Source of the DNA: Kocuria salsicia
GTDB lineage: Bacteria; Actinomycetota; Actinomycetes; Actinomycetales; Micrococcaceae
Assembly: GCF_007681555.1 (NCBI RefSeq)
Contig: NZ_VELE01000004.1
Span: 62,001 to 126,000 of the forward strand
Direction of reading: 5' to 3'
Length of the DNA stretch: 64,000 nt
Within the stretch, counting starts at the first letter, position 1. Each line of letters starts with the position of its first letter. Under the pieces are notes generated by a model. That model saw nothing but the letters and a program-made list of their open reading frames with translations. It was not told the origin of the DNA and did not search any database. Positions 8,669 to 17,077 of this stretch are shown one piece after another. Position numbers and translations under genes: made by a program.

Positions 8669-9208
8669 TCAGCTGCGCGCGGTCACGAGCTCGCGCAGGT
8701 GCACCACGGCCTCGCGCACCATCTCCGCCACCGGCTGGTTGATGTCAAGCACGTAGCCGTCCTCGTCCCCGGCGAGCGGTTCCAGCGTGTCGATCTGCGA
8801 CTGCAGCAGCGCGGCGGGCATGAAGTGGCCGCTGCGGCCCTCGATGCGCCGGGTCAGCACCTCCAGCGAACCGCTCAGGTGCAGGAACAGCGCGGCGGGA
8901 GCCTGGGAGCGGATCTGGTCCCGGTACATGCCCTTCAGCGCGGAGCACGCCACCACGAGACCGTCCCCGCGCTCACCGTGGTCATGCAGGGTGCGACCCA
9001 CGATCTCGAGCCAGGGCGCGCGGTCGTCGTCGTCCAGCGGCGTGCCGGAGGCCATCTTCTCCACGTTTGCGATGGGGTGCAGGCTGTCCCCGTCGATGAA
9101 CTCCACCTGGAGCTCGTGGGCCACGAGCGTGCCGATGGTGGTCTTGCCCGAACCGGAGACCCCCATGACCACCACGAGCGGGGCGGGTGCCGGAGCCGCG
9201 GCGCTCAT
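8669..9208 (-). CDS. gntK: Gluconokinase
   Basis: 179 residues from ATG 9208, the usual size for this family. It phosphorylates D-gluconate to 6-phosphogluconate with ATP, feeding the pentose phosphate pathway. The P-loop GVSGSGKT lies at residues ~16-23, followed by the family signatures FIDGDSLHP, DDDDRAPWL, ACSALKGMYRDQIR and GHFMP. A Pro/Ala-rich head of a dozen residues precedes the P-loop. It is convergent with rlmC, 30 bases apart, with only a weak 6-bp hairpin between them. No gluconate permease or regulator is adjacent, so control cannot be read from the sequence. Confidence 0.93.
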   Translation of the reverse strand: MSAAAPAPAPLVVVMGVSGSGKTTIGTLVAHELQVEFIDGDSLHPIANVEKMASGTPLDDDDRAPWLEIVGRTLHDHGERGDGLVVACSALKGMYRDQIRSQAPAALFLHLSGSLEVLTRRIEGRSGHFMPAALLQSQIDTLEPLAGDEDGYVLDINQPVAEMVREAVVHLRELVTARS

Positions 9209-9415
9209 GCGGCAGCCTCCGGGGAGAACTCGGGGCACGACGTCGTGACCGGGGTGCGGGCCCTGCGGAGCGACGCGTCGGCGACGGTCGCGGTGCGGGT
9301 GGTCTTCATGGGTTTCCTTCCTGCGGTGGACGAACGGTCCGGGGATCACCATGCCACTTTCGCCCGACGCGCGCTCGGATGCGGTGCCAGGGTCCGGCGG
9401 GCGCATACTTTCCCA

Positions 9416-10171
9416 GTGATCACTCTGCTGCTGCTCCTGCTGCTCGTGGCGTTCAGCTACGCCGTGGAGCACTCGTGGCCGTGCTTCCGCCGGATCGGGG
9501 CCTGGTGGCTGCGGTGGGGTGAGCCCGTCAAGGACTGGATCCGGCGCGCCCCGCTGACCTACCTCTACCTGGTGCTGCTCACGTTCACCACGTGGCTTCT
9601 CGCCAACGCGGATCCCCGGGTGCGCACGATGTTCCTCGCCGAGCAGTCCACCAACCTGCACGAGCTGAGCACCGACCCCGTGACCGTCCTGGTGCGCAGC
9701 GCCATGTACGTCTCGCCCCTCGAGCTGCTCATCTGGTGGGTGGGTTTCAGCCTGGTAGTGGCACCCCTGGAGCACCGCTTCGGGTGGCAGCGCGTGCTCA
9801 CCGGGTTCGTCATCGGGCACGTGGGGGCCACCGTGGCGGTGGCCTGGCTGCAGGTGACGCTCCTCCGGGCCGCCGAGCTCTCCGTCCCGTCACCCGTGCT
9901 GATCGACGTGGGCGCGAGCTACGGGTTCTGCGCGCTCGCCGCACTGGCCACGTACCGGGGAAGCCGGCGACGGCGTGTGCTCTGGGCCGCGGGGCTGGTG
10001 GCGCTGCTCACCGTGGGACTCGTTCTCGACCTGGACTGGTCCTCGATCGGGCACGCCGTGGCCACGTTGATCGGCTTCGCGGCGTTCCGCCTGGTGTGGC
10101 CCGCGGCGGCGGTGCACCACGAGGCGCGGGTGCGCGCGCGGCGGATCTACCAGGAGCAGATGGGGCGCTGA
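9416..10171 (+). CDS. Rhomboid-like integral membrane protein
   Basis: 251 residues from GTG 9416; TACTTT (9406-9411) is close upstream, so the mRNA may be leaderless. About six hydrophobic helices are visible. A helix with DVGASYGFCAL and a later helix with SIGHAVATLIGF supply the G-x-S-x-G-like Ser and the His expected of a rhomboid Ser-His dyad. Actinomycete rhomboid-like (Rhomboid_2-type) proteins have this layout. Whether it is an active intramembrane protease, and on what, is unknown. It is flanked by an unrelated gluconokinase gene and MFS gene. Confidence 0.65.
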   Translation: MITLLLLLLLVAFSYAVEHSWPCFRRIGAWWLRWGEPVKDWIRRAPLTYLYLVLLTFTTWLLANADPRVRTMFLAEQSTNLHELSTDPVTVLVRSAMYVSPLELLIWWVGFSLVVAPLEHRFGWQRVLTGFVIGHVGATVAVAWLQVTLLRAAELSVPSPVLIDVGASYGFCALAALATYRGSRRRRVLWAAGLVALLTVGLVLDLDWSSIGHAVATLIGFAAFRLVWPAAAVHHEARVRARRIYQEQMGR

Positions 10172-10253
10172 GCACCCGCACCAAGTTACTCACCGGTTTG
10201 GGACCTGTCTCTCTCGTCCTCTAGCATGAGCGCGTCGACGAGGGGATGGTGTC

Positions 10254-11480
10254 ATGAGGTTGAAACCCTGGATGCGGGTCAGTTCCGCACTGCTGGCCGT
10301 GGCGTGGGGCGGCAACGAGTTCACCCCCCTGCTGGTCATGTACCGCACAGTGGAGGGCTACCAGCAGGTGGCCGTGGACATGCTGCTGGCGGCATACGTC
10401 CTGGGCATCGTGCCCGCGCTGCTGATCGGAGGTCCGCTCTCGGACCGCCACGGCAGGCGCACGCTGATGATTCCGGCGCCCGTGCTCGCCATGGTGGGCA
10501 GCGTGCTGCTGGCCGTGGGCGCCGAGAGCCTGGTGCTGCTGTTCGTGGGCCGGATCTTCTCGGGACTCGCCCTGGGCCTCGGCATGGCCGTGGGCACCTC
10601 GTGGATCAAAGAGCTCTCGGAGCGTCCGCACGAGGCGCACCCCGAAAAGGTCTCCGGTGCCCGGAGAGCCTCGCTGTCCCTCACGGCCGGCTTCGCCCTC
10701 GGCGCGGCCGCGGCCGCGGCCCTCGCGCAGTTCGCACCGCTGCAGACCGTGCTGCCGTACGTCATCAACCTTGTGATCTGCGTGCCATCGGTCATCCTGG
10801 TGGCCGGTGCGCCGGAGACGCGCCGCGCCACCGCCCCGCAGGGGTCCCTGCTCTCCGACCTCAGGATCCCGGCCACCCGCCAGCACCGCTTCTGGTTCGT
10901 GGTGGCGCCCTCCGCGCCGTGGGTCTTCGGCTGCGCGGCCTCCGCGTACGCGATCCTGCCCGCGCTCATGGCGGACGTGGTGGGTCCGGGCTACCGCATC
11001 GCGTTCTCGGGTCTCATGTGCCTGGTGGGGCTTGGATTCGGGTTCTTCATCCAGCCCCTGGGCAAGCGCCTGGACCGGGACGGCTCCATCCGTTCGCTCG
11101 CCGTGGGCATGGGCGCGGTGATCCTCGGGATGCTCGCGGCCGGGATCGCCGCCGCGACCCTCAACCTGGCCGTGGTGCTGGTGGCCTCGGCGGTGCTGGG
11201 CTGCGGGTACGGACTCGTGCTGGTCTCCGGGCTGCAGGAGGTCCAGCGGATCGCGCGCCCGGACGACCTCGCCGGGCTCACAGCCGTGTTCTACTCCCTG
11301 ACCTATGTGGGGTTCTTCGTCCCCATGGTCCTCGCCCTGGTCTCCCGGTTCACGAGCTACCCGTGGCTCTTCGTCTCCGGTGCCGTGATCGCCACCCTGT
11401 GCCTGGGGATCATGGCCTACGGGCGGCGCCACGAGGTCCGGGACCTGGACGCCCTCGAGGCCGCCGTGGTCACGCGGTAG
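10254..11480 (+). CDS. Major facilitator superfamily transporter
   Basis: 408 residues, about 12 predicted transmembrane helices. The MFS loop 2-3 signature is visible as GGPLSDRHGRRTLM near residue 60, and the central loop follows APETRRA near residue 190. Start ATG 10254 has an AGGGGATG element 8 bases before it. The substrate cannot be inferred. A strong hairpin (11638) follows, and the gene is convergent with the glpT-like pseudogene. Confidence 0.85.
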   Translation: MRLKPWMRVSSALLAVAWGGNEFTPLLVMYRTVEGYQQVAVDMLLAAYVLGIVPALLIGGPLSDRHGRRTLMIPAPVLAMVGSVLLAVGAESLVLLFVGRIFSGLALGLGMAVGTSWIKELSERPHEAHPEKVSGARRASLSLTAGFALGAAAAAALAQFAPLQTVLPYVINLVICVPSVILVAGAPETRRATAPQGSLLSDLRIPATRQHRFWFVVAPSAPWVFGCAASAYAILPALMADVVGPGYRIAFSGLMCLVGLGFGFFIQPLGKRLDRDGSIRSLAVGMGAVILGMLAAGIAAATLNLAVVLVASAVLGCGYGLVLVSGLQEVQRIARPDDLAGLTAVFYSLTYVGFFVPMVLALVSRFTSYPWLFVSGAVIATLCLGIMAYGRRHEVRDLDALEAAVVTR

Positions 11481-11637
11481 CCGGTACAGCGCCGGCGGTC
11501 AGCGAGGCGCTCAGTGCCATGCTCAGCCAGCCCGCCAGGAAGATGGCGGGTTCCGAGCACGGCCACGGTGTCCCCGACGTGCCAGCTCCAGCCCCGGGCG
11601 GGCTCCTCGGCAACGACGCCGCCCGGTCGCAAACATG

Positions 11638-11669
11638 CCGAGGGCCGGGGCATGTGCCCCGGCCCTCGG
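11638..11669. terminator. Bidirectional hairpin terminator between MFS gene and glpT
   Basis: Perfect 14-bp arms CCGAGGGCCGGGGC (11638-11651) and GCCCCGGCCCTCGG (11656-11669) around a 4-base loop, lying between two convergent genes. Confidence 0.85.
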
Positions 11670-11749
11670 ACGGTGGCCCCGGCACCCCTCGCCCGGCTCC
11701 CACGGCGGCGCGGGATGGGCGGTGGGATCCAGGAGCGGATCCCGTCGCC

Positions 11750-13190
11750 CTACTTCGTGGTGCTGAGACCGCTGTGGTGGGCCATCAGCTTCTTCTCCCG
11801 CGGCAGCACGAACAGCAGCAGCACGATGGTCAGTACCACGGAGATCGTGAGCAGACCGTAGGTCGTGCTCCAACCGAACTCGTGGACCACCCAGCCGATG
11901 CCCGTGGAGGCCAGGGTGGCGCCGAAGACGTAGCCGAAGAGGCCCGTGAAGCCGGCGGCGGTGCCTGCCACGTTGCGCGCGGACATGTCCAGGGCCTGCA
12001 GACCGATGATCATGACCGGACCGTAGATGAAGGCGCCGATGAAGAACAGGAACACCATGAGCAGCCAGTACGGGGTGCCCACCGGGGCGAGCCAGTAGGC
12101 CACCAGGAACACGCCCACGCCCACCATGAAGGTGATGCCCGTCCAGCTGCGGTTGCCGCGGAAGACCTTGTCCGAGACCCAGCCGCAGGCCAGCGTGCCG
12201 AAGATGCCGGCGAGCTCGAACAGGGAGAAGCCCGCGATGCCCTGCGCCAGGGACATGCCGTGGTGCTCGGCCAGGTAGGTGGGCGCCCAGCTCAGCACGC
12301 CGTAGCGCAGCGAGTAGATGAACACATTTGCCAGTGCCAGGAACACCATGGTGGGGTTGAGCAGCACGTGCTTGACGACGATGCCCCAGTAGGAGGAGCC
12401 CTCCAGCTCGCTCGCGTCCGCCTCCACCTTGGCGGGGTCGTCGCGGTACTCCTCGATGGGGGGGAAGGCCCACGGCCTCGGGGCGGTCCCGGACCATGAC
12501 GAACGCGAGCACGGCCACTACCAGGGCGCCGACCGCGGGGACCCAGAAGGCGGACTGCCAGGAGCCGCCGGTAATGGCGAGGCCCAGGGCCGCCAGCGCG
12601 CCCACGCCCATGCCGCCCACGTTGTGCGCAGTGTTCCAGATGGCCGTCTTCCACCCGCGCTCTTTCGTGGAGAACCAGTGCACGAGCACGCGCCCGCATG
12701 GGGGCCACCCCATGCCCTGCACCCAGCCGTTGAGGAACATCACCGTGGCGAACAGGGCCACTGAGGCGGAGACGGCGGGGACGAACGCCACCACCAGGTT
12801 GGCCACCGCGGACAGCGCCAGGCCAATCGGCAGGAAGTACCGGGCGTTGGAACGGTCCGAGATGGTTGCGGAGAAGAACTTGGAGAACCCATAGGCCAGC
12901 AGCACGGCGTTGCCGATGATGCCGATGCCCACCGTGTTGATGGTGCCCTGCTCCAGCAGCAGCGGTGCGATGAGCGAAATGTTGTTGCGGATCAGGTAGA
13001 AGCCCGCGTAGCCCAGGAAGATCCCGATGAACACCTGCAGTCGCAGCCGGGGATAGCGCCGCTGGACCTCGTCCTCGGGAAGGCGCGGGGCGGGCGACGG
13101 AGCGGCCATCCACCGCGTGAGCGGCGACATGGTCCTGGCAGTGGCGGTGTCCGCGACAGTGGTCTGCGGGCTGGAGGCGTCAGGGGGCAT
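11750..13190 (-). pseudogene. glpT: GlpT-type glycerol-3-phosphate transporter, frameshifted
   Basis: Read from ATG 13190 (GAGAG about 8 bases upstream) the protein begins as a typical organophosphate:phosphate antiporter. It contains NGWVQGMGWPPCGRVLVHW and an IWNTAHNVGGMG segment, the GlpT signature region. In the family RDxPxxxGLPPIEEY is continuous; here the frame breaks exactly at this point in a run of seven G on the top strand (12458-12464), where six would keep the frame. The second half, starting in the other frame near 12427 (EGSSYWGIVVKHVLLNPTM), runs normally to 11750. Joined, the gene would encode about 480 residues and 12 helices. Either the gene is inactive, it phase-varies by slippage, or the base count is a sequencing error. 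Confidence 0.85.
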
Positions 13191-13346
13191 CCGGTCCAAC
13201 TCTCGGGTGGTCGTGGGCCGTTCCGGGGCCCGGTGGGAAGAACGGCCATCGTACCCAGGTTTTTCACAGAAATGCCTTGCCTGTGGGCGGGATCGCGCGT
13301 GGGAGACGTGCGCGTCATGACGCGCATCCGCGGCGCGACGGGTGCT

Positions 13347-14096
13347 TCAGCCGAGGAGCAGGGTGGCCGCCCCACGGACCAGGACGACGACGCCGCCGGC
13401 GGCGGCGAGCGCCATCGCCAGTTTCTGAGCCGTCGCCTTCGAAAGGTGCTGGGCGAGCCAGGTCCCGGCGACGATGCCCGCGAGGACGGTGGCCACCAGC
13501 GCCGCGAGGGCGGCGAGGGCTGGGACAGGCAGCGTGAAGTGCACCCCGGCGGCGAGCTTGGACACGGTGGAGAGGATGCCCATGCTCATGAACACGGGCT
13601 GCATGGTGGCCGCAAAGCGCACCTGGTCCCAGCGCGTCACGCGCGAGTAGACGACCATGGCGGGTGCGGCGACACCCGCGGTGGCGTTGAAGAACCCGCC
13701 GATCAGACCGGCCGGGGCCACCGCGGCCCGGCGGGAGGCACGCGGGGTGGCGGGGGAGAAGCGGGTGATGGTCAGCGCCGCGAGCACCACGGCGCCCACC
13801 GCGACCTGCAGCCAGGCACTCGGCACCCAGCGCACCACGAGTGCGCCCGCCATGATGCCTGGCAGTGCGGAGGTCACCAGCACCGCCGCATGGCGCCACT
13901 CCACGAGCCGGCGCACCGAGAGCGTGATGAGGAACCCGGAGCATGTGGTCGCGGCGTTGGTGGCGAGCACGCCGGCGCCCGGACCCATGAGCAGGGACAG
14001 CACCGGGGCCACCACTAGCCCCACCCCGGTGCCGGAGACGCGCTGCAGCACCGTGCCCACGAGGACCGCGGCCAGCGCGGCGAGCAGGACGGTCAT
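13347..14096 (-). CDS. TauE/SafE family membrane transporter
   Basis: 249 residues from ATG 14096, chosen for the AAGGAG 6 bases before it rather than upstream Met codons. About eight hydrophobic helices. The repeated half-motifs of the family are visible: GTVLQRVSGTGVGLV in the first half and APAGLIGGFFNATAGVAAPA in the second. Members export sulfite, sulfoacetate and other anions, but the substrate here is unknown. It is not adjacent to sulfur genes. Confidence 0.82.
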   Translation of the reverse strand: MTVLLAALAAVLVGTVLQRVSGTGVGLVVAPVLSLLMGPGAGVLATNAATTCSGFLITLSVRRLVEWRHAAVLVTSALPGIMAGALVVRWVPSAWLQVAVGAVVLAALTITRFSPATPRASRRAAVAPAGLIGGFFNATAGVAAPAMVVYSRVTRWDQVRFAATMQPVFMSMGILSTVSKLAAGVHFTLPVPALAALAALVATVLAGIVAGTWLAQHLSKATAQKLAMALAAAGGVVVLVRGAATLLLG

Positions 14097-14238
14097 GGGG
14101 GCTCCTTCGTGAAGCGGGTTCCATGCCGCTGATGCAGCGAGCCACGGTTGTGCGAGATGGAGCGAATCCACTCATGATCTCAGGCAAGCTGCCCCGGCGC
14201 TCTGAGGGTGATGCCTACCTGGCCCCGCGGCTTCGGGA

Positions 14239-14850
14239 TTAGATGTTCCACTCCCATGCCCCATCTAGCAAGGAAGGCCCGTAGATCAGGGTTCCCTTGG
14301 TGCTCGGAAGGTCCAGAACAATTTTCCCGTTGGCGCGTTCTGCTGGGCCCATCTCTCTGATCAGCTCCTTCGAGTCCAGGCAATTGAAGACCGGATTGGT
14401 CATGACAGAATTTGCCGTTTTCCCCTTGTCATCCACGAACTTCCAATCTGCGGGATTGAACATGAAGTCCTGGCCGTAGAGCGCCTCCTTGAAAGATTCG
14501 GCGGGTCCTGTCTCCGCCTCGACGTTCACGGTCACAAGATGCCCGTTCTCGGCAGGCATGGCCACGGGGCTGGTGCACTGGGTGTCCATGTCGACTGACT
14601 TCACGGTGAACTCAATGACGGGTTCGGATTCACCGTTCTGCCCTTCGACTGTGATGCCTGCGGACTCCCCAAACTTCTTCTGGAGGTTCCCGCGCTCGGA
14701 CGTCGGCGAGGTCGCGTCGGCCTCGGCGGTGGAGGCGCCGGGCGAAACCTCAGCGGTGGTGGGTGAGGCATTGGAGCTGTTTGCTGCATTGCATCCAGCG
14801 AGGCAGAGCATCATCACGGGGGCAATGACGAGGTAGGACAGACGCTTCAC
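14239..14850 (-). CDS. Predicted lipoprotein of unknown function
   Basis: 203 residues from GTG 14850. A lipoprotein signal (VKRLSYLVIAPVMMLCLAGC) ends in the lipobox LAGC with Cys near residue 20. A Ser/Thr/Ala-rich linker follows, then a beta-rich domain (EFTVKSVDMDTQC, then GHLVTVNVEAE) that resembles DUF4352-type extracellular domains. It should be anchored to the outer face of the membrane. The local base composition is less GC-rich than its neighbours, which hints at separate ancestry. No partner genes. Confidence 0.7.
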   Translation of the reverse strand: MKRLSYLVIAPVMMLCLAGCNAANSSNASPTTAEVSPGASTAEADATSPTSERGNLQKKFGESAGITVEGQNGESEPVIEFTVKSVDMDTQCTSPVAMPAENGHLVTVNVEAETGPAESFKEALYGQDFMFNPADWKFVDDKGKTANSVMTNPVFNCLDSKELIREMGPAERANGKIVLDLPSTKGTLIYGPSLLDGAWEWNI

Positions 14851-14977
14851 GGGGGGCCTTTCGGGGTGACGAGGGGTGGCACAGACCGTGCACAGATCCA
14901 ACAATAAATATGCATATGTAATTTCTTTGGGATCTACGCGTCGTGGCCTGCGACTGCCCTCATGTGGGTTCCCGGCC

Positions 14978-14983
14978 TACCCT
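14978..14983 (+). promoter_or_regulatory. Putative -10 element, leaderless methyltransferase gene
   Basis: TACCCT ends 6 bases before ATG 14990 and no ribosome binding site is seen in that gap, suggesting a leaderless transcript. Confidence 0.45.
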
Positions 14984-14989
14984 GGCCCC

Positions 14990-15598
14990 ATGGTGGAACA
15001 GAGCAAGTGGATGGCACAGGTGGAGCGCAACCCCGGGCACTCGCAGTGGTACGTGGAGCGGTTCCGGACGATGGCCGCTGAGGGGCAGGACATCGTGGGG
15101 GAGGCTCGGCTGGTGGACGCGATGCTGCCGCGCGGCGCCCGCGTCCTGGACGCCGGCTGCGGCCCGGGCAGGCTCGCCGGGTACCTGCATGGGGTGGGGC
15201 ACCACGTCACCGGCGTGGACGTGGACCCCGCCCTGATCGCCGCAGCGAAGCGGGACCACCCCGGTCCGCGCTACGAGGTGGCCGACCTGGCAACCCTCCC
15301 GGACCTCGACCTCGGTGCGCCCTTCGACGCGATCGTGTGCGCGGGCAACGTGGTCACGTTCCTCGCCGAGAGCACCCGCCGGGACGTGGTGCGCGGTTTC
15401 CGCGCGCACCTGGCTCCGGAGGGTCGAGCGGTCGTGGGCTTCGGGACGGGCCGCGGCTACCCGGTGTCCGTGTTCTTCGACGACGCCGCCGCGGCCGGTC
15501 TCACCCCTGAGGTCACCCTGGGCAGCTGGGACCTGCGCCCGTGGCGCGAAGGCGGGGACTTCCTGGTGGCGGTGCTGGGAGTGTCCAGAACAGCATGA
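14990..15598 (+). CDS. Class I SAM-dependent methyltransferase
   Basis: 202 residues. Motif I is VLDAGCGPGRLAGYL (near residue 50), followed by VTGVDVDPALI and a DAIVCAGNVV motif IV-like strand, all typical of small Rossmann methyltransferases. The substrate is not predictable. The last 44 bases of coding sequence (15535-15578) are repeated nearly exactly at 16881-16924, beyond the nuclease gene. The downstream copy still reads WREGGDFLVAVLEVARG and a stop, suggesting that it was once the 3' end of this gene. The present gene therefore has a substituted last few codons (GVSRTA). Confidence 0.8.
   Translation: MVEQSKWMAQVERNPGHSQWYVERFRTMAAEGQDIVGEARLVDAMLPRGARVLDAGCGPGRLAGYLHGVGHHVTGVDVDPALIAAAKRDHPGPRYEVADLATLPDLDLGAPFDAIVCAGNVVTFLAESTRRDVVRGFRAHLAPEGRAVVGFGTGRGYPVSVFFDDAAAAGLTPEVTLGSWDLRPWREGGDFLVAVLGVSRTA
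15535..15578 (+). repeat. 44-bp direct repeat, copy 1 (methyltransferase 3' end)
   Basis: Matches 16881-16924 with a single mismatch (A/G at the sixteenth base). It forms the left boundary of the segment holding the nuclease gene. Confidence 0.9.
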
Positions 15599-15603
15599 AA
15601 GAG

Positions 15604-15640
15604 AGCGTTCCCTCCCCGCGCTCTGCGGAGAGGGAACGCT
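15604..15640. terminator. Hairpin between convergent methyltransferase and nuclease genes
   Basis: Arms AGCGTTCCCTC (15604-15614) and GAGGGAACGCT (15630-15640) flank a 15-base loop; it can serve both converging genes. Confidence 0.75.
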
Positions 15641-15653
15641 TTCCGGCCGAGAG

Positions 15654-16757
15654 TCAGGACAGGAGGCGATCCACAGTGGCGCGGAGTGTGTCGCTGAGGC
15701 CGTAGATCTGCTCAGGAGCATCCACCGCGTGGCGGGTCTCGGCTTTGTTCTCGTCGAGGATGCCCACGTATTTCTGATTGCGGTTGAAGTGCAGCCGAGC
15801 GATCGTCTTGCGGTTGTTGTCGTCCAGGAGGATGGCGCAGTAGCTCTTGGCATCCCGGTACGAGACGCGAGAGATGTCCACCTGGTTGCACACGATCGCT
15901 CGCACAATGTTGAAGGCCGTGAGTTCTTCGGCGGTGGTGATGATCCCGTCTTCGCTCTCCTGCAGGTCCTTCTCCGCCTCGGGCTGACTGGTGAGTTCCA
16001 CCGCTGCGTCGTCGTCCTGGGGGAAGACCGGCGCAACGGAGCTGGCCCCGAGCGCGGTCGTCAGGCGGTTGTTGACCTGCTCGTTGAGGAACTGCTGCGA
16101 GGCCTTGACGACCAACGGGGTGAACTGGTCGCGGGTCTTCTGGGTGAACGAGCCTTCGTAGACCCGGTTCGTGAAGAACCTGATCCAGTCGACGGAGGGG
16201 TCCCGGAACTCCGCGGCGATTGCCCGCTTGATCTCCCCCACGTACTTCAATTCGCCAGCCGCATTGATGATGGAGTCGAGGTCGAACTCGGTCTTGCTGA
16301 GTTTCTGCAGCTCCGGGATCACTGTGGTGTCGATGTCGAGCAGGTCCAGGACCAGGAAGGGCTTCGCGTCCATGCGGTTGGGAGCGTCGAGATCCGTGTA
16401 GAAGTGGTACTTCGCTCCGTTGGTGAGGATCGCGATGCGGGCGTTTGTCACCGCGAAGTACCGGTACAGCTGGGAGGCGTGCTCCAGGGAGAGGGGGGCA
16501 CCTACGTGCTTGCACTCGATGAGCATCTGGATCTGCCCGTCCTGGACGATCGCATAGTCAATCTTCTCGCCCTTCTTCACCCCCACGTCAGCGGTGAACT
16601 CAGGAACCACCTCGGACGGATCGAAGACGTCGTAGCCGAGGATCGTGGAGATGAAGGGCATGACGAAGGCGTTCTTGGTCGCTTCCTCCGTTTCCAGGGA
16701 CGCCTTTTGCTGCGCGACCTTGTTGGCCAGAGCCGACAGACGTTCGGTGAAATCCAT
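15654..16757 (-). CDS. HsdR_N-like PD-(D/E)xK nuclease-domain protein
   Basis: 367 residues from ATG 16757, with GGAGG 8 bases upstream. The N-terminal half matches the stand-alone type I restriction endonuclease R-subunit N-terminal fold: KIDYAIVQDGQ supplies Asp67, and LIECKH supplies Glu81 and Lys83, a D-(x)n-ExK nuclease core. The C-terminal half (residues ~240-367, ITTAEELTAFNIVRAI) is a second conserved domain often seen in these proteins. There is no helicase motor and no methylase or specificity subunit, so it is not a classical type I system. Related stand-alone genes are common in accessory DNA; a defence role is inference. Lower GC than neighbours and flanking direct repeats point to recent acquisition. 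Confidence 0.72.
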   Translation of the reverse strand: MDFTERLSALANKVAQQKASLETEEATKNAFVMPFISTILGYDVFDPSEVVPEFTADVGVKKGEKIDYAIVQDGQIQMLIECKHVGAPLSLEHASQLYRYFAVTNARIAILTNGAKYHFYTDLDAPNRMDAKPFLVLDLLDIDTTVIPELQKLSKTEFDLDSIINAAGELKYVGEIKRAIAAEFRDPSVDWIRFFTNRVYEGSFTQKTRDQFTPLVVKASQQFLNEQVNNRLTTALGASSVAPVFPQDDDAAVELTSQPEAEKDLQESEDGIITTAEELTAFNIVRAIVCNQVDISRVSYRDAKSYCAILLDDNNRKTIARLHFNRNQKYVGILDENKAETRHAVDAPEQIYGLSDTLRATVDRLLS

Positions 16758-17077
16758 GGGGACCTCCGTGGGGCTGTTGGGTGAGTTTGTTTCACCGGGA
16801 CCGCGGGCTTGGAGCACCGGGGCGGGGTCTCTGCAAAATTAAACCCACCATACTGATCGCCAAAGCAAATTCGCGCGGACGCGCCCGTGGCGCGAGGGCG
16901 GGGACTTCCTGGTGGCGGTGCTGGAGGTGGCCAGGGGGTGAGCGGGGAGCCGGACGAACGGGGCAGTCCTCGGCCGCGCGCCCTGGGAACCACGACCGCG
17001 AGCCACTGATCGTCCTCTGCACCCTCTAGTCTTGTCCCGAACACATCCTTGGTGGACGACCTGGAAGAGGGAAGCGG
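16758..17077. other. Intergenic scar between nuclease gene and DUF808 gene
   Basis: 320 bases without a gene. The first ~115 are AT-richer (16835-16870) and end at the second copy of the methyltransferase 3' end. The remainder is ordinary GC-rich intergenic DNA leading to the DUF808 gene, with a GAAGAGGGAAGCGG ribosome binding region just before 17078. Confidence 0.7.
16881..16924 (+). repeat. 44-bp direct repeat, copy 2
   Basis: Copy of 15535-15578 with one mismatch. It is followed in frame by the codons for EVARG and a TGA, so it looks like the displaced original 3' end of the methyltransferase gene. Confidence 0.9.

Noticed and set aside
8639-8669. Short inverted repeat between rlmC and gntK as a terminator
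   Set aside because: Only about 6-7 bp arms with a 15-base loop; too weak to list as a terminator.
11470-11703. Short minus-strand frame with a hydrophobic end between the MFS gene and glpT
   Set aside because: No homology recognised, spans the strong terminator hairpin and lacks a ribosome binding site.
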